The notes under the pieces were generated by a model that was given only the letters and a program-made list of their open reading frames with translations, searched no databases and was not told the DNA's origin. Of a stretch of DNA of 64,000 nt, positions 48,064-55,537 are shown piece after piece. Position 1 is the stretch's first letter. Each line of letters begins with the position of its first letter. The stretch is from Marisediminicola sp040546025 (GTDB taxonomy: Bacteria; Actinomycetota; Actinomycetes; Actinomycetales; Microbacteriaceae). Position numbers and translations under genes: made by a program. Where the stretch lies: positions 37,080 to 101,079 of the forward strand of contig NZ_JBEPNA010000012.1 of NCBI RefSeq assembly GCF_040546025.1, read 5' to 3'.

Positions 48064-48706
48064 CCTGATTCTCGTCGCGGCAAGCGGGCTGGCGCGCGAA
48101 GTACTTGCGGTCATCCGCTCGGCGGGCCACGACCGCGTAATCGGCTTCGTCGACGACGACGAGGCGAAGTGGGGAACCACGCTCAGCGGTCTGCCGATCT
48201 TCGGCGGCATTCATGCGGCCGAAGATTTTTCTGGTGCCCAGTTGGTTCTGTGCGCGGGCAAGGGTATCCACCGTGAGGGCATTGCGCGTCGACTGGGTGC
48301 CCTCGGCTATCGGGATGACGACTACGCGACAGTCGTACATGAGTCGGTTGAGGTCCCTCCGACCTGCTCAGTGGAGCACGGGAGCATCCTTCTCGCTGGG
48401 GTAGTCCTTACGACAGACGTCACCGTTGCCAGACACGTTGTCGCCATGCCGCACGTCACGCTCACGCACGACAACGTGATCGGATCCTTCGTCACGCTGT
48501 GCGCTGGGACGACCTTGGGAGGGGGCGTCACCGTGGGTGAACGCGCCTACCTCGGGATGAGCTCGAGTGTTCGCGAGGGTGTGCACATCGGTGCCGACGC
48601 CGTGCTGGGAATGGGTGCCGTCCTGACACGCGACATGCCGTCTGCCCAGACATGGTACGGCGTGCCGGCTCGGCCAGACTTCGCGACCTCCGAGATTCCG
48701 CGATGA
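48056..48706 (+). CDS. NeuD/PglD-like sugar O/N-acyltransferase
   Basis: This 216-aa protein has an N-terminal Rossmann-like sugar-nucleotide domain (LILVAASGLAREVLAVI) and a C-terminal left-handed beta-helix of hexapeptide repeats (about 105-200: VEHGSILLAGVVLTTDVTV, IGSFVTLCAGTTLGG, IGADAVLGMGAVLTRDM). It ends with YGVPARP, a typical close of this family. The family acetylates amino sugars with acetyl-CoA. The His in MPHVTLTHDNVIG is at the place of the catalytic base. The start is ATG at 48056, overlapping the aminotransferase end by 8 nt. It most likely acts on the product of that enzyme. Confidence 0.9.
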   Translation: MADLILVAASGLAREVLAVIRSAGHDRVIGFVDDDEAKWGTTLSGLPIFGGIHAAEDFSGAQLVLCAGKGIHREGIARRLGALGYRDDDYATVVHESVEVPPTCSVEHGSILLAGVVLTTDVTVARHVVAMPHVTLTHDNVIGSFVTLCAGTTLGGGVTVGERAYLGMSSSVREGVHIGADAVLGMGAVLTRDMPSAQTWYGVPARPDFATSEIPR

Positions 48707-49935
48707 AGGTACTTGTGTATCCCCACATGATGGAGATGGGCGGGAGTCAGATGAACGCCCTGGAACTCGCCCGCCAGATGGGTGATCAAGGGCATGAATT
48801 GGTCGTGTTTGCGCCGGACGGGGAGCTCGTCGAACTAGCGAGTGCCTGGGGCTTGGAGGTCGCTCGCGCCCCTGTCGCCCACTCATGGCCATCGATGCGG
48901 AATATGGTCGCGCTTGACCGCCTCGTCCGGGAGCGTGCCATCGATGTCGCGCACGCCTACGAGTGGGGGCCCGCGGTCGAACTCGCCTTCGGCTCCCACC
49001 TGCTACGACGCACCCCACTGGTGGTGTCGGTCATGTCGATGGACGTTCCCGCCCATATTCCGACCCACCTCCCGCTCATCCTCGGTACACGGAACCTGAT
49101 CGCGACTCAGATCGGGTTGCGCCCCGATCTCCAACTCATCGAGCCCCCGGTGGACACGACGACAAATTCACCGACGGATGCTGTGACGTCGCGAGGTCGA
49201 TGGAGATTCCGCACTGACGAAATTGTCATCTCTGTCGTCTGTCGTCTGGTGACGGAACACGAGAAGGTGCAGGGTGTTCTGGCCGCGATCGATACCGTCG
49301 ATACGCTCGCGGACAGTCACCCCGTCCGGCTTCTCATAGTGGGCGACGGGGAGGGACTCGAGCAGGTCCGCGCCCGCGCGAATGCGGTCAACTCACGACG
49401 CGGAGCTGAGACCGTGATCGTCACCGGGCGTCTGCTCGACCCGCGGGAGGCCTACGACGCGGCGGACATCATGTTCGGCATGGGTGGGTCCGCTATCAAG
49501 TCGATTGCTTTTGGTAAGCCACTCGTCGTCCAAGGCAGTGGTGGGTTCTGGCGCCTGCTGGACGAGAGCTCGCTCCCGATATTCCTTGAGCAGGGCTGGT
49601 TCGGTCACGGCGGGGGTGGAACGTCAGATCTGATCCGCGAACTCCGTAAGCTGCTCGACAACGAGGACCACCGAAGCCGTCTCGGGGCGCTCGGCCGTTC
49701 TATCGCCGTCGAACGATTCAGCCTCCTCAGCGCGTCGTCACGTCTCGAGGAGATCTATCGAACCGCCGTGGACGCACCGACGGTAGCGGCAGCCAAGTCC
49801 TTGTCTCTCGGGCAATCCGCGATTGAACTCGCAAAGTACAAGACCGTCATGGGCTCGCGCAGGGTGCGCACCTCCATGCTCAGGAGGAAGTCGACCGCGC
49901 CACCGGCCGGGGGCCATCATGAAGACCGACGGTGA
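48703..49935 (+). CDS. GT4-type glycosyltransferase
   Basis: This 410-aa GT-B glycosyltransferase probably adds a sugar to the growing lipid-linked unit. The N-terminal part starts MKVLVYPHMMEMGGSQMNALELA, the family's acceptor-domain opening. The C-terminal part contains ISVVCRLVTEHEKVQGVLAAI, LLIVGDGEGLEQVRARA and the nucleotide-sugar region ADIMFGMGGSAIKSIAFGKPLVV, with a Gly-rich stretch where many GT4 enzymes have the EX7E motif. The first Glu of that motif is not obvious here. The ATG at 48703 overlaps the acyltransferase stop (ATGA). Donor and acceptor are unknown. Confidence 0.85.
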   Translation: MKVLVYPHMMEMGGSQMNALELARQMGDQGHELVVFAPDGELVELASAWGLEVARAPVAHSWPSMRNMVALDRLVRERAIDVAHAYEWGPAVELAFGSHLLRRTPLVVSVMSMDVPAHIPTHLPLILGTRNLIATQIGLRPDLQLIEPPVDTTTNSPTDAVTSRGRWRFRTDEIVISVVCRLVTEHEKVQGVLAAIDTVDTLADSHPVRLLIVGDGEGLEQVRARANAVNSRRGAETVIVTGRLLDPREAYDAADIMFGMGGSAIKSIAFGKPLVVQGSGGFWRLLDESSLPIFLEQGWFGHGGGGTSDLIRELRKLLDNEDHRSRLGALGRSIAVERFSLLSASSRLEEIYRTAVDAPTVAAAKSLSLGQSAIELAKYKTVMGSRRVRTSMLRRKSTAPPAGGHHEDRR

Positions 49936-51391
49936 AGAGCTGCACGGCACGGTACGTCGAGGGGTGATGTGGAGCTCCGGGAGCAATCTGCTGTTGAGGC
50001 TCGGTGGCGTGCTTGTCGGAATCGTGCTCGCGAGGCTGCTCACACCTGAGCAGTTCGGCGTGTACGCCGTCGCGCTGACCGTACAAGGCGTTCTCATGGC
50101 CGTCGCCGACTTCGGGTTGAGCGCAGACCTCATCCGAGCGCGCAACCCGGCGCCCAGGGCGCCGACTGTGGCCTCGCTCGGCCTGGTCACCGGAACCATA
50201 CTCACGCTCTCGATGGCATTCAGCGCACCCGCCGTCGCTACCGCACTCGGAAGCCCGTCCGCGGCTCCCGCGATCAGCGTGCTCGCGACAACCCTCCTCC
50301 TGGCGGGTGCGGGCGTCGTCCCATTTGCGATGCTTCAGCGACGATTTGACCAAAAAACCCTATTCCTGATCGGGATCATCGACTTTGTGGTCAGCACGAC
50401 GATAACGCTGCTCCTTGTGGCCGCGGGCTGGGGGGTCATGGCCCTCGCCGTTGGTCGGGTCGTCGCTCAGGTGGGGTCACTGATTCTTCAGTTTGCTCTC
50501 TCAGGCGAGCGCCCGCGGTACGGCTTCAACCGCGCGGAGATCGGCTCGATCCTCCGATTCGGTGTGCCCGTCTCTGCCGCCAATGTGCTGTCCTGGGCGC
50601 TTCTGGGAATCGACAAAGTCGTCATCGCGATCCTACTTGGCCCGGTCGCGCTGGGGCTCTACGTGTTGGCATTCAACATCTCCGCATGGCCGATGACAGC
50701 CGTCGGGCAGGTGGTACGGTCCGTCGCGATGCCGATGTTCGCGCGAACTTTGCACCTGCCTCGCGATCACAGCCTCGGCGGCGCCGTTGCCCTCACGTGG
50801 GCGCTCTCGCTGCCAATCGCGGCCGGACTTGCAACGCTAGCTGGCCCCCTGGTCAACGTCGTCTATGGGGAGCGTTGGGCGGCGGCGGCCACTGTGCTCG
50901 CCGTCCTCGCGCTATTCGGTGCACTGAGGGCGACCTTCGACGTCTTCGTCGCCTATCTGCTTGCCCATGGAGCCTCGGGCGCGATCGTGGTCGTGCAGGT
51001 GCTCTGGATCGTGGCGCTGCTGCCCACAATGTACTTCGGAACCACGTGGTTTGGGATAGTCGGCGCGGGAGTCGCGCACGTTGTCGTATCGATCTTCATT
51101 GTCGCGCCTGCCTACCTCATCGTGCTCCGGCGGGTGGGCGCGCGCCTCCCGTCGATCGGTTCTGCGATCTGGCCGCCCATTTTGATGGTGCTACCCGCCG
51201 TGGGGGGCGCGATCCTAGTGTCAGCGCTGATTGCCGAACAATGGATCGTCCTCGTCGTCGGAGGAGCATTCGGCGCCGCTGCCTATGCACTTCTGAGCTA
51301 TCGCTGGATCCGGCGACGGCTGAAGCGCATGCGTGACACCGAGACGGCCAGCGATTCGCATCTCGGCAGCGAGGACGTCGTGAACACATGA
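49919..51391 (+). CDS. Polysaccharide flippase (Wzx-like, MOP superfamily)
   Basis: This 490-aa integral membrane protein has about 12-14 hydrophobic helices and carries lipid-linked repeat units across the membrane. It begins with GTVRRGVMWSSGSNLLLRLGG and LLTPEQFGVYAVALTVQGVLMAVADFGLS, the typical N-terminal signature of the oligosaccharide flippase branch (PST family), followed by LGPVALGLYVLAFNISAWPM. The start is ATG at 49919, with GGGGG 4 nt upstream, overlapping the glycosyltransferase end by 17 nt. The short gap before the next gene (31 nt) keeps it in the same transcript. Confidence 0.92.
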   Translation: MKTDGEELHGTVRRGVMWSSGSNLLLRLGGVLVGIVLARLLTPEQFGVYAVALTVQGVLMAVADFGLSADLIRARNPAPRAPTVASLGLVTGTILTLSMAFSAPAVATALGSPSAAPAISVLATTLLLAGAGVVPFAMLQRRFDQKTLFLIGIIDFVVSTTITLLLVAAGWGVMALAVGRVVAQVGSLILQFALSGERPRYGFNRAEIGSILRFGVPVSAANVLSWALLGIDKVVIAILLGPVALGLYVLAFNISAWPMTAVGQVVRSVAMPMFARTLHLPRDHSLGGAVALTWALSLPIAAGLATLAGPLVNVVYGERWAAAATVLAVLALFGALRATFDVFVAYLLAHGASGAIVVVQVLWIVALLPTMYFGTTWFGIVGAGVAHVVVSIFIVAPAYLIVLRRVGARLPSIGSAIWPPILMVLPAVGGAILVSALIAEQWIVLVVGGAFGAAAYALLSYRWIRRRLKRMRDTETASDSHLGSEDVVNT

Positions 51392-51422
51392 CAAGCTGGC
51401 AAATGAACAAGGGGAATGCCTG

Positions 51423-52544
51423 ATGCGATCAGCAACGATGAGTGTGCCACTAGTCGATCTGGGTGTCCAGCATCGTCAAATCGCCGACGTCGTCAGCGCG
51501 GGAATCAGCGCGGTAATGGTCCACCAAGGTTTCATACTCGGACCAGAAGTCGAACAATTTGAGCGGGATTTCGCCGACTACTGCGGGGTGCAGCACGCCC
51601 TCGGGGTCGGCAACGGCACCGACGCTCTCGAACTCGCTCTCCGCGCCGCAGGAATCGGACGCGGCGACGAAGTCATCGTGCCCGCAAACACCTACGTCGC
51701 TACGGCGGAGGCCGTCATGCGCGCCGGTGCCGAGATTGTCCTCGTCGACAACGATGACAACTACCTCATCGATCCCGACTCGGTAGCCGAACATCTCACA
51801 TCCAAGACCCGCGCGATCATGGCCGTGCACCTCTACGGCCAGACAGCCCCCGTTGAGGTACTCCGGCAGATCGTCGGACCCGGCGTGATCATCGTGGAGG
51901 ACGCGGCGCAGTCGCAGGGCGCACTGCGACAGGGCGCGCGGGCCGGATCGCTCGGGCATATCGCGGGCACCAGCTTCTACCCCGGCAAGAACCTCGGCGC
52001 CTATGGTGACGCCGGTGCCGTTATGACGAACGACTCGGAGTACGCCCACCACATCGCTCAGCTGCGCAACCACGGCGGCATCCGCCGCTATGAGCATGTC
52101 GAGATCGGCGTCAACTCCCGTATGGACAGCATCCAGGCCGTCGTGCTGTCGGCCAAGCTCGCACTTCTGGACGGCTGGAACAGTGAGCGAAGGGCAGCAG
52201 CGGCGCTCTACGACGAACTGCTCGCCGGTACCCCGCAGATCGTGACCCCAACCACGGCTGAAGGCAACGAACACGTATTCCACCTGTACGTAGTGCGGGC
52301 ACCCGAACGTGACCGTGTCGTCGCTGGGCTCGTCTCGAGGGGCGTGGGGGCATCGGTGCACTATCCGGCTCCGATCCACCGACTTCCCGCGTTTCGGCAC
52401 CTCGCGGGGATTGACGGATCGCTCCCCCGTGCCGAAGAATACTCAGACCAGATTCTGTCGCTTCCGATGTTCCCCGGGATCACGCCCGAACAGCAGGAAT
52501 ACGTCGCAGACTCAGTGAGATCGGTGGTGGGGGAATCAGCATGA
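51423..52544 (+). CDS. DegT/DnrJ/EryC1 family sugar aminotransferase (second copy, FdtB/QdtB-like)
   Basis: This is a second PLP-dependent sugar aminotransferase (373 aa), clearly different from the one at 46912. It has VGNGTDALELALRAAGIGRGDEVIVPANTYVATAEAV, VIIVEDAAQSQGA, TSFYPGKNLGAYGDAGA with the PLP lysine at 189, and RMDSIQAVVLSAKL. The YPGKNLGAYGDAGA form resembles the 3-aminotransferases FdtB/QdtB, which make dTDP-3-amino-3,6-dideoxy sugars. The matching ketoisomerase gene is not in the window. The start is ATG at 51423, with AAGGGGAA upstream. It overlaps the following GT2 gene by 4 nt. Confidence 0.92.
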   Translation: MRSATMSVPLVDLGVQHRQIADVVSAGISAVMVHQGFILGPEVEQFERDFADYCGVQHALGVGNGTDALELALRAAGIGRGDEVIVPANTYVATAEAVMRAGAEIVLVDNDDNYLIDPDSVAEHLTSKTRAIMAVHLYGQTAPVEVLRQIVGPGVIIVEDAAQSQGALRQGARAGSLGHIAGTSFYPGKNLGAYGDAGAVMTNDSEYAHHIAQLRNHGGIRRYEHVEIGVNSRMDSIQAVVLSAKLALLDGWNSERRAAAALYDELLAGTPQIVTPTTAEGNEHVFHLYVVRAPERDRVVAGLVSRGVGASVHYPAPIHRLPAFRHLAGIDGSLPRAEEYSDQILSLPMFPGITPEQQEYVADSVRSVVGESA

Positions 52545-53647
52545 TGTCGCAAACGCTGTCTGCTCCGATTGTGCGACGCCTGCGAGGCGATCACATCAGC
52601 CAGAGCCCGCAGCGTCGCTCAACCGTCACAGTCATCATCCCCTGCTTCAATTACGCCCGGTTTCTACCCGGTGCGATCGCGAGCGCGCTCGACCAGCGCG
52701 ATATCGACATTGACGTTATCGTCGTCGACGACTCCTCAACCGACGGTTCCCTGGCCGTGGCCCGGCGCATCGCGCGGGATGATGCCCGGGTGCAAGTCAT
52801 CGCCCACGCACACAATCTCGGCCCGGTTGCCGCGTTCAACGACGGCCTCGCCATGGCTAGCGGGGAGTTTCTCATCCGCCTCGACGCCGACGACCTCCTG
52901 ACGCCGGGGTCTGTCGCACGATCGGTGGCCCTCGCCGAGAAGCATCCGCAAGTCGGCATGGTTTATGGCTACCCGGTCCACTTCAGCGGGAGTGCTCCAG
53001 CGTCACACCGTGACCGCGCGAAATTCTGGGACATCTGGTCCGGAGCGAGCTGGCTCGAGCGACGCTGCCAGCTGGGCGTCAATTGCATCACCTCCCCCGA
53101 GGTTCTCATGCGCGCAAGCGTTGTCGACAGGGTCGGGGGCCAGCGGGCGCTGGCACACACCCACGACATGGAGATGTGGTTTCGCCTCGCACGCGACTCG
53201 GATGTCGGCTGGGTCGGCGGCTGCGACCAAGCCCTGCATCGGGACCACCCGGACAGCCTCTCAGCCAGGCAGGTGGACGTCATGACTGATTTTCACGAGC
53301 GTGTGGATGCCTTCCGGCTTCTCTTCGAGGACGGCATGGGGGACGTGTCGGAGAACGCCCGCCTCTTTCGTTTGGCACGGATGGCTCTCGCTAACGAGGC
53401 GCTCTCCCGCACGGTATCGGCGTACGCCAAGGGGCGCGGCGCCACACCTGAGTCGGAGGGATACCTGTCGTTCGCCCGCGGGCTCGGAGTCGACTTGGGC
53501 GGACTCCGCGCGGCGACCAGTTTCGCCCGAGCCGAGCGCCTCGGGCCCGTCCGGTCGCGGCGCTCTCCCCAGCTGTTGGGCTGGGCTGCGTTGTACAGGG
53601 TGACTCGCGAACTGGGTGCGCCTGTTCGTCGATCGAGGGGAATCTGA
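52541..53647 (+). CDS. GT2 family glycosyltransferase
   Basis: This 368-aa GT-A glycosyltransferase shows the opening TVTVIIPCFNYARFLPGAI, VIVVDDSSTDGS and the metal-binding DxD variant in LIRLDADDLLTPGSV. Later comes VLMRASVVDRVGG with HTHDMEMWFRLA, where the ED/HD pair usually marks the catalytic base. It probably adds one sugar of the repeat unit. The start ATG overlaps the aminotransferase stop (ATGA at 52541-52544). The C-terminal hundred residues are basic and helical and may dock on the membrane. Specificity is unknown. Confidence 0.9.
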   Translation: MMSQTLSAPIVRRLRGDHISQSPQRRSTVTVIIPCFNYARFLPGAIASALDQRDIDIDVIVVDDSSTDGSLAVARRIARDDARVQVIAHAHNLGPVAAFNDGLAMASGEFLIRLDADDLLTPGSVARSVALAEKHPQVGMVYGYPVHFSGSAPASHRDRAKFWDIWSGASWLERRCQLGVNCITSPEVLMRASVVDRVGGQRALAHTHDMEMWFRLARDSDVGWVGGCDQALHRDHPDSLSARQVDVMTDFHERVDAFRLLFEDGMGDVSENARLFRLARMALANEALSRTVSAYAKGRGATPESEGYLSFARGLGVDLGGLRAATSFARAERLGPVRSRRSPQLLGWAALYRVTRELGAPVRRSRGI

Positions 53648-53654
53648 TCCACCC

Positions 53655-54884
53655 ATGCCACTTTTGAGCAATGCCAGCAAGGTCGTGCGAGCTTTTCGAC
53701 AGCACGGGATATCTGGAGTCGCCGAGAAGCTCACCCGACGCGCCAACGAGCGCTGGGGTGCGCTCGGCGAACCGCTCCACCTCCTCTCGGATGACGTCGT
53801 CGATTCCTCCTCCCTGGGGAGTCCGCCGCCAGCCGCCCCGAAGCCCTTCGGCGACAAACTGACGATCGGCTGGGTGATCACGCCGCCGGGACCGGCGTCG
53901 GGAGGACACACCACCATCTTTCGGTTCGTCGAGGCACTGGAATCGGCAGGGCACACCTGCGTGCTCTTCGTCTACGACGGGCAAGGCGGCGACGCGCGCC
54001 AGTACGAGAGCGTGATTCGCACTTGGTGGCCAAAGGTCAGAGCCGATGTGCGGACTGTACGAAACGGGATGCGGGGCATGGATGCCTATGTGGCAACCGC
54101 CTGGATGACCGCTCACGTGCTTGCACGCCATGCGAACCTCCCCGGAGAGCGGTTTTACCTCATTCAGGACTTCGAGCCGTATTTCTACCCGCGCGGCTCC
54201 GCATACGAGCTGGCAGAAGACACCTACCGCTTCGGATTCCGTCCCATCACCGTCGGGCATATGGTCGCCGACGAGCTGCAGGCCCGATTCGGACTCGAGA
54301 GCATCGTCGCCGAGTTCGGTTGCGACACGGCCACTTACCGGGTGACGAACACCGGCGAGCGCCGAGGCGTCGTCTTCTACGCGAAGCCAGGGACCGCCCG
54401 TCGGGGCTACGAACTCGGAGTACTCGCCCTCGAACTACTGAACCGCGCACGACCCGAGATCGAGATTCACACCTTTGGGGTCGAGGCACGCCGACTCCCA
54501 TTCGCCGCGACGATTCACTCACACGTGGAGCCGGACAAGCTCAACGACCTGTACAACCAGTGCGGAGCGGGCCTGGCGTTGTCATTCACCAATATCTCGC
54601 TCATCGCCAACGAGCTCCTTGCGGCGGGCGTCGTTCCCGTAGTGAACGACTGGACCGGGACTAGGGCGGACCTGGCCAACGCGCACGTCGCATGGACACG
54701 GCCGAACCCGCGGGCCATCGCCGGCGCTCTTGCGGAGGCTGTGGACCGACAGCACACGGTCGGGGCGGCCGCGCTCCGCTCCAGTCTCGGCCAGATTTCC
54801 TGGCGTCCGGCTCAGGCCGCCGTCGTCGAGGCGGTTCAATCCGCCTGCGCCACTCCTGCCACCCACGAATCGACGCATTCATGA
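53655..54884 (+). CDS. WsaF-like glycosyltransferase
   Basis: This 409-aa GT-B protein resembles the rhamnosyltransferase WsaF of Geobacillus S-layer glycan synthesis. It has a helical N-terminus (KVVRAFRQHGISGVAEKL), then IGWVITPPGPASGGHTTIFRFVEALE, FYLIQDFEPYFYPRGSAYELAE (a segment typical of WsaF relatives) and a C-terminal domain with VVFYAKPGTARRGYELGVLALE and ALSFTNISLIANELLAAGVVPVVND. The start is ATG at 53655, 8 nt after the GT2 gene. It may transfer rhamnose or a related deoxysugar (inference from family only). The ATGA at its end starts the Wzz-like gene. Confidence 0.85.
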   Translation: MPLLSNASKVVRAFRQHGISGVAEKLTRRANERWGALGEPLHLLSDDVVDSSSLGSPPPAAPKPFGDKLTIGWVITPPGPASGGHTTIFRFVEALESAGHTCVLFVYDGQGGDARQYESVIRTWWPKVRADVRTVRNGMRGMDAYVATAWMTAHVLARHANLPGERFYLIQDFEPYFYPRGSAYELAEDTYRFGFRPITVGHMVADELQARFGLESIVAEFGCDTATYRVTNTGERRGVVFYAKPGTARRGYELGVLALELLNRARPEIEIHTFGVEARRLPFAATIHSHVEPDKLNDLYNQCGAGLALSFTNISLIANELLAAGVVPVVNDWTGTRADLANAHVAWTRPNPRAIAGALAEAVDRQHTVGAAALRSSLGQISWRPAQAAVVEAVQSACATPATHESTHS

Positions 54885-55537
54885 CTCTGACAAGCATCTG
54901 GGCCGTTATTTCCCGCTGGCGCTGGGTAGTCATTCCGGGAATCCTGGTCGCCCTCGTGGGCGGCGCTGCCGCATTCTGGTACACCCCGTACACTCAGACG
55001 GTCGAAGCCCGCTATCTGTTTCTCTCGCCGGTCGTCGACACTAAGGGTGTCGCCGGAAACCCGTTCTTGCAGCTCGGCAACGGCGTCGCCCAGACCGTGG
55101 ATATTCTCGCGGTGTCTCTCACCGATGGCGCCACCGAACGAAAGTACACCGAGGACGCCCCCACCCTCGAGTACGGCGCCACCAGGGACCGGGCTATCAC
55201 CGCTCCCTTGATGGTGATAACTGTCACCTATACCGATGCCAAGGTGGCGTATGACACGCTTGATTCGCTCGGCAAAGATATGACTCGGCGCCTCGTGGCA
55301 CTGCAGCAGGACGCCGGCGCTCCGCGAGGCCAATGGGTGACCATCACCCCCATCTCGCGGGACCCCGAACCGGAAGTGGGCTTCGAGGACCCGATCCGCA
55401 ACGCCGTGATCGTCTTCGGCGGGGTCATGGCCCTTCTCCTTGCGATCGTCGCGCTTGCCGATCGCAGACGGTCGACGCGAGAGGGGCTGGTGCCCATGGC
55501 TCGGCGTGATCGGACGCCTCGGGGCCAGAGTCGGTGA
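54881..55537 (+). CDS. Wzz-like chain-length determinant protein
   Basis: This 218-aa membrane protein has the topology of a polysaccharide co-polymerase: a cytoplasmic N-terminus, a transmembrane helix (WVVIPGILVALVGGAAAFW, about 15-33), an extracytoplasmic domain of about 140 residues (from TQTVEARYLFLSPVV) and a second helix (AVIVFGGVMALLLAIVALA, about 173-192), then a basic tail. There is no attached tyrosine kinase domain and no separate kinase gene in the locus. It overlaps the upstream and downstream genes by 4 nt each, and the next gene is the polymerase. It presumably helps set glycan length. Confidence 0.82.
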   Translation: MTLTSIWAVISRWRWVVIPGILVALVGGAAAFWYTPYTQTVEARYLFLSPVVDTKGVAGNPFLQLGNGVAQTVDILAVSLTDGATERKYTEDAPTLEYGATRDRAITAPLMVITVTYTDAKVAYDTLDSLGKDMTRRLVALQQDAGAPRGQWVTITPISRDPEPEVGFEDPIRNAVIVFGGVMALLLAIVALADRRRSTREGLVPMARRDRTPRGQSR

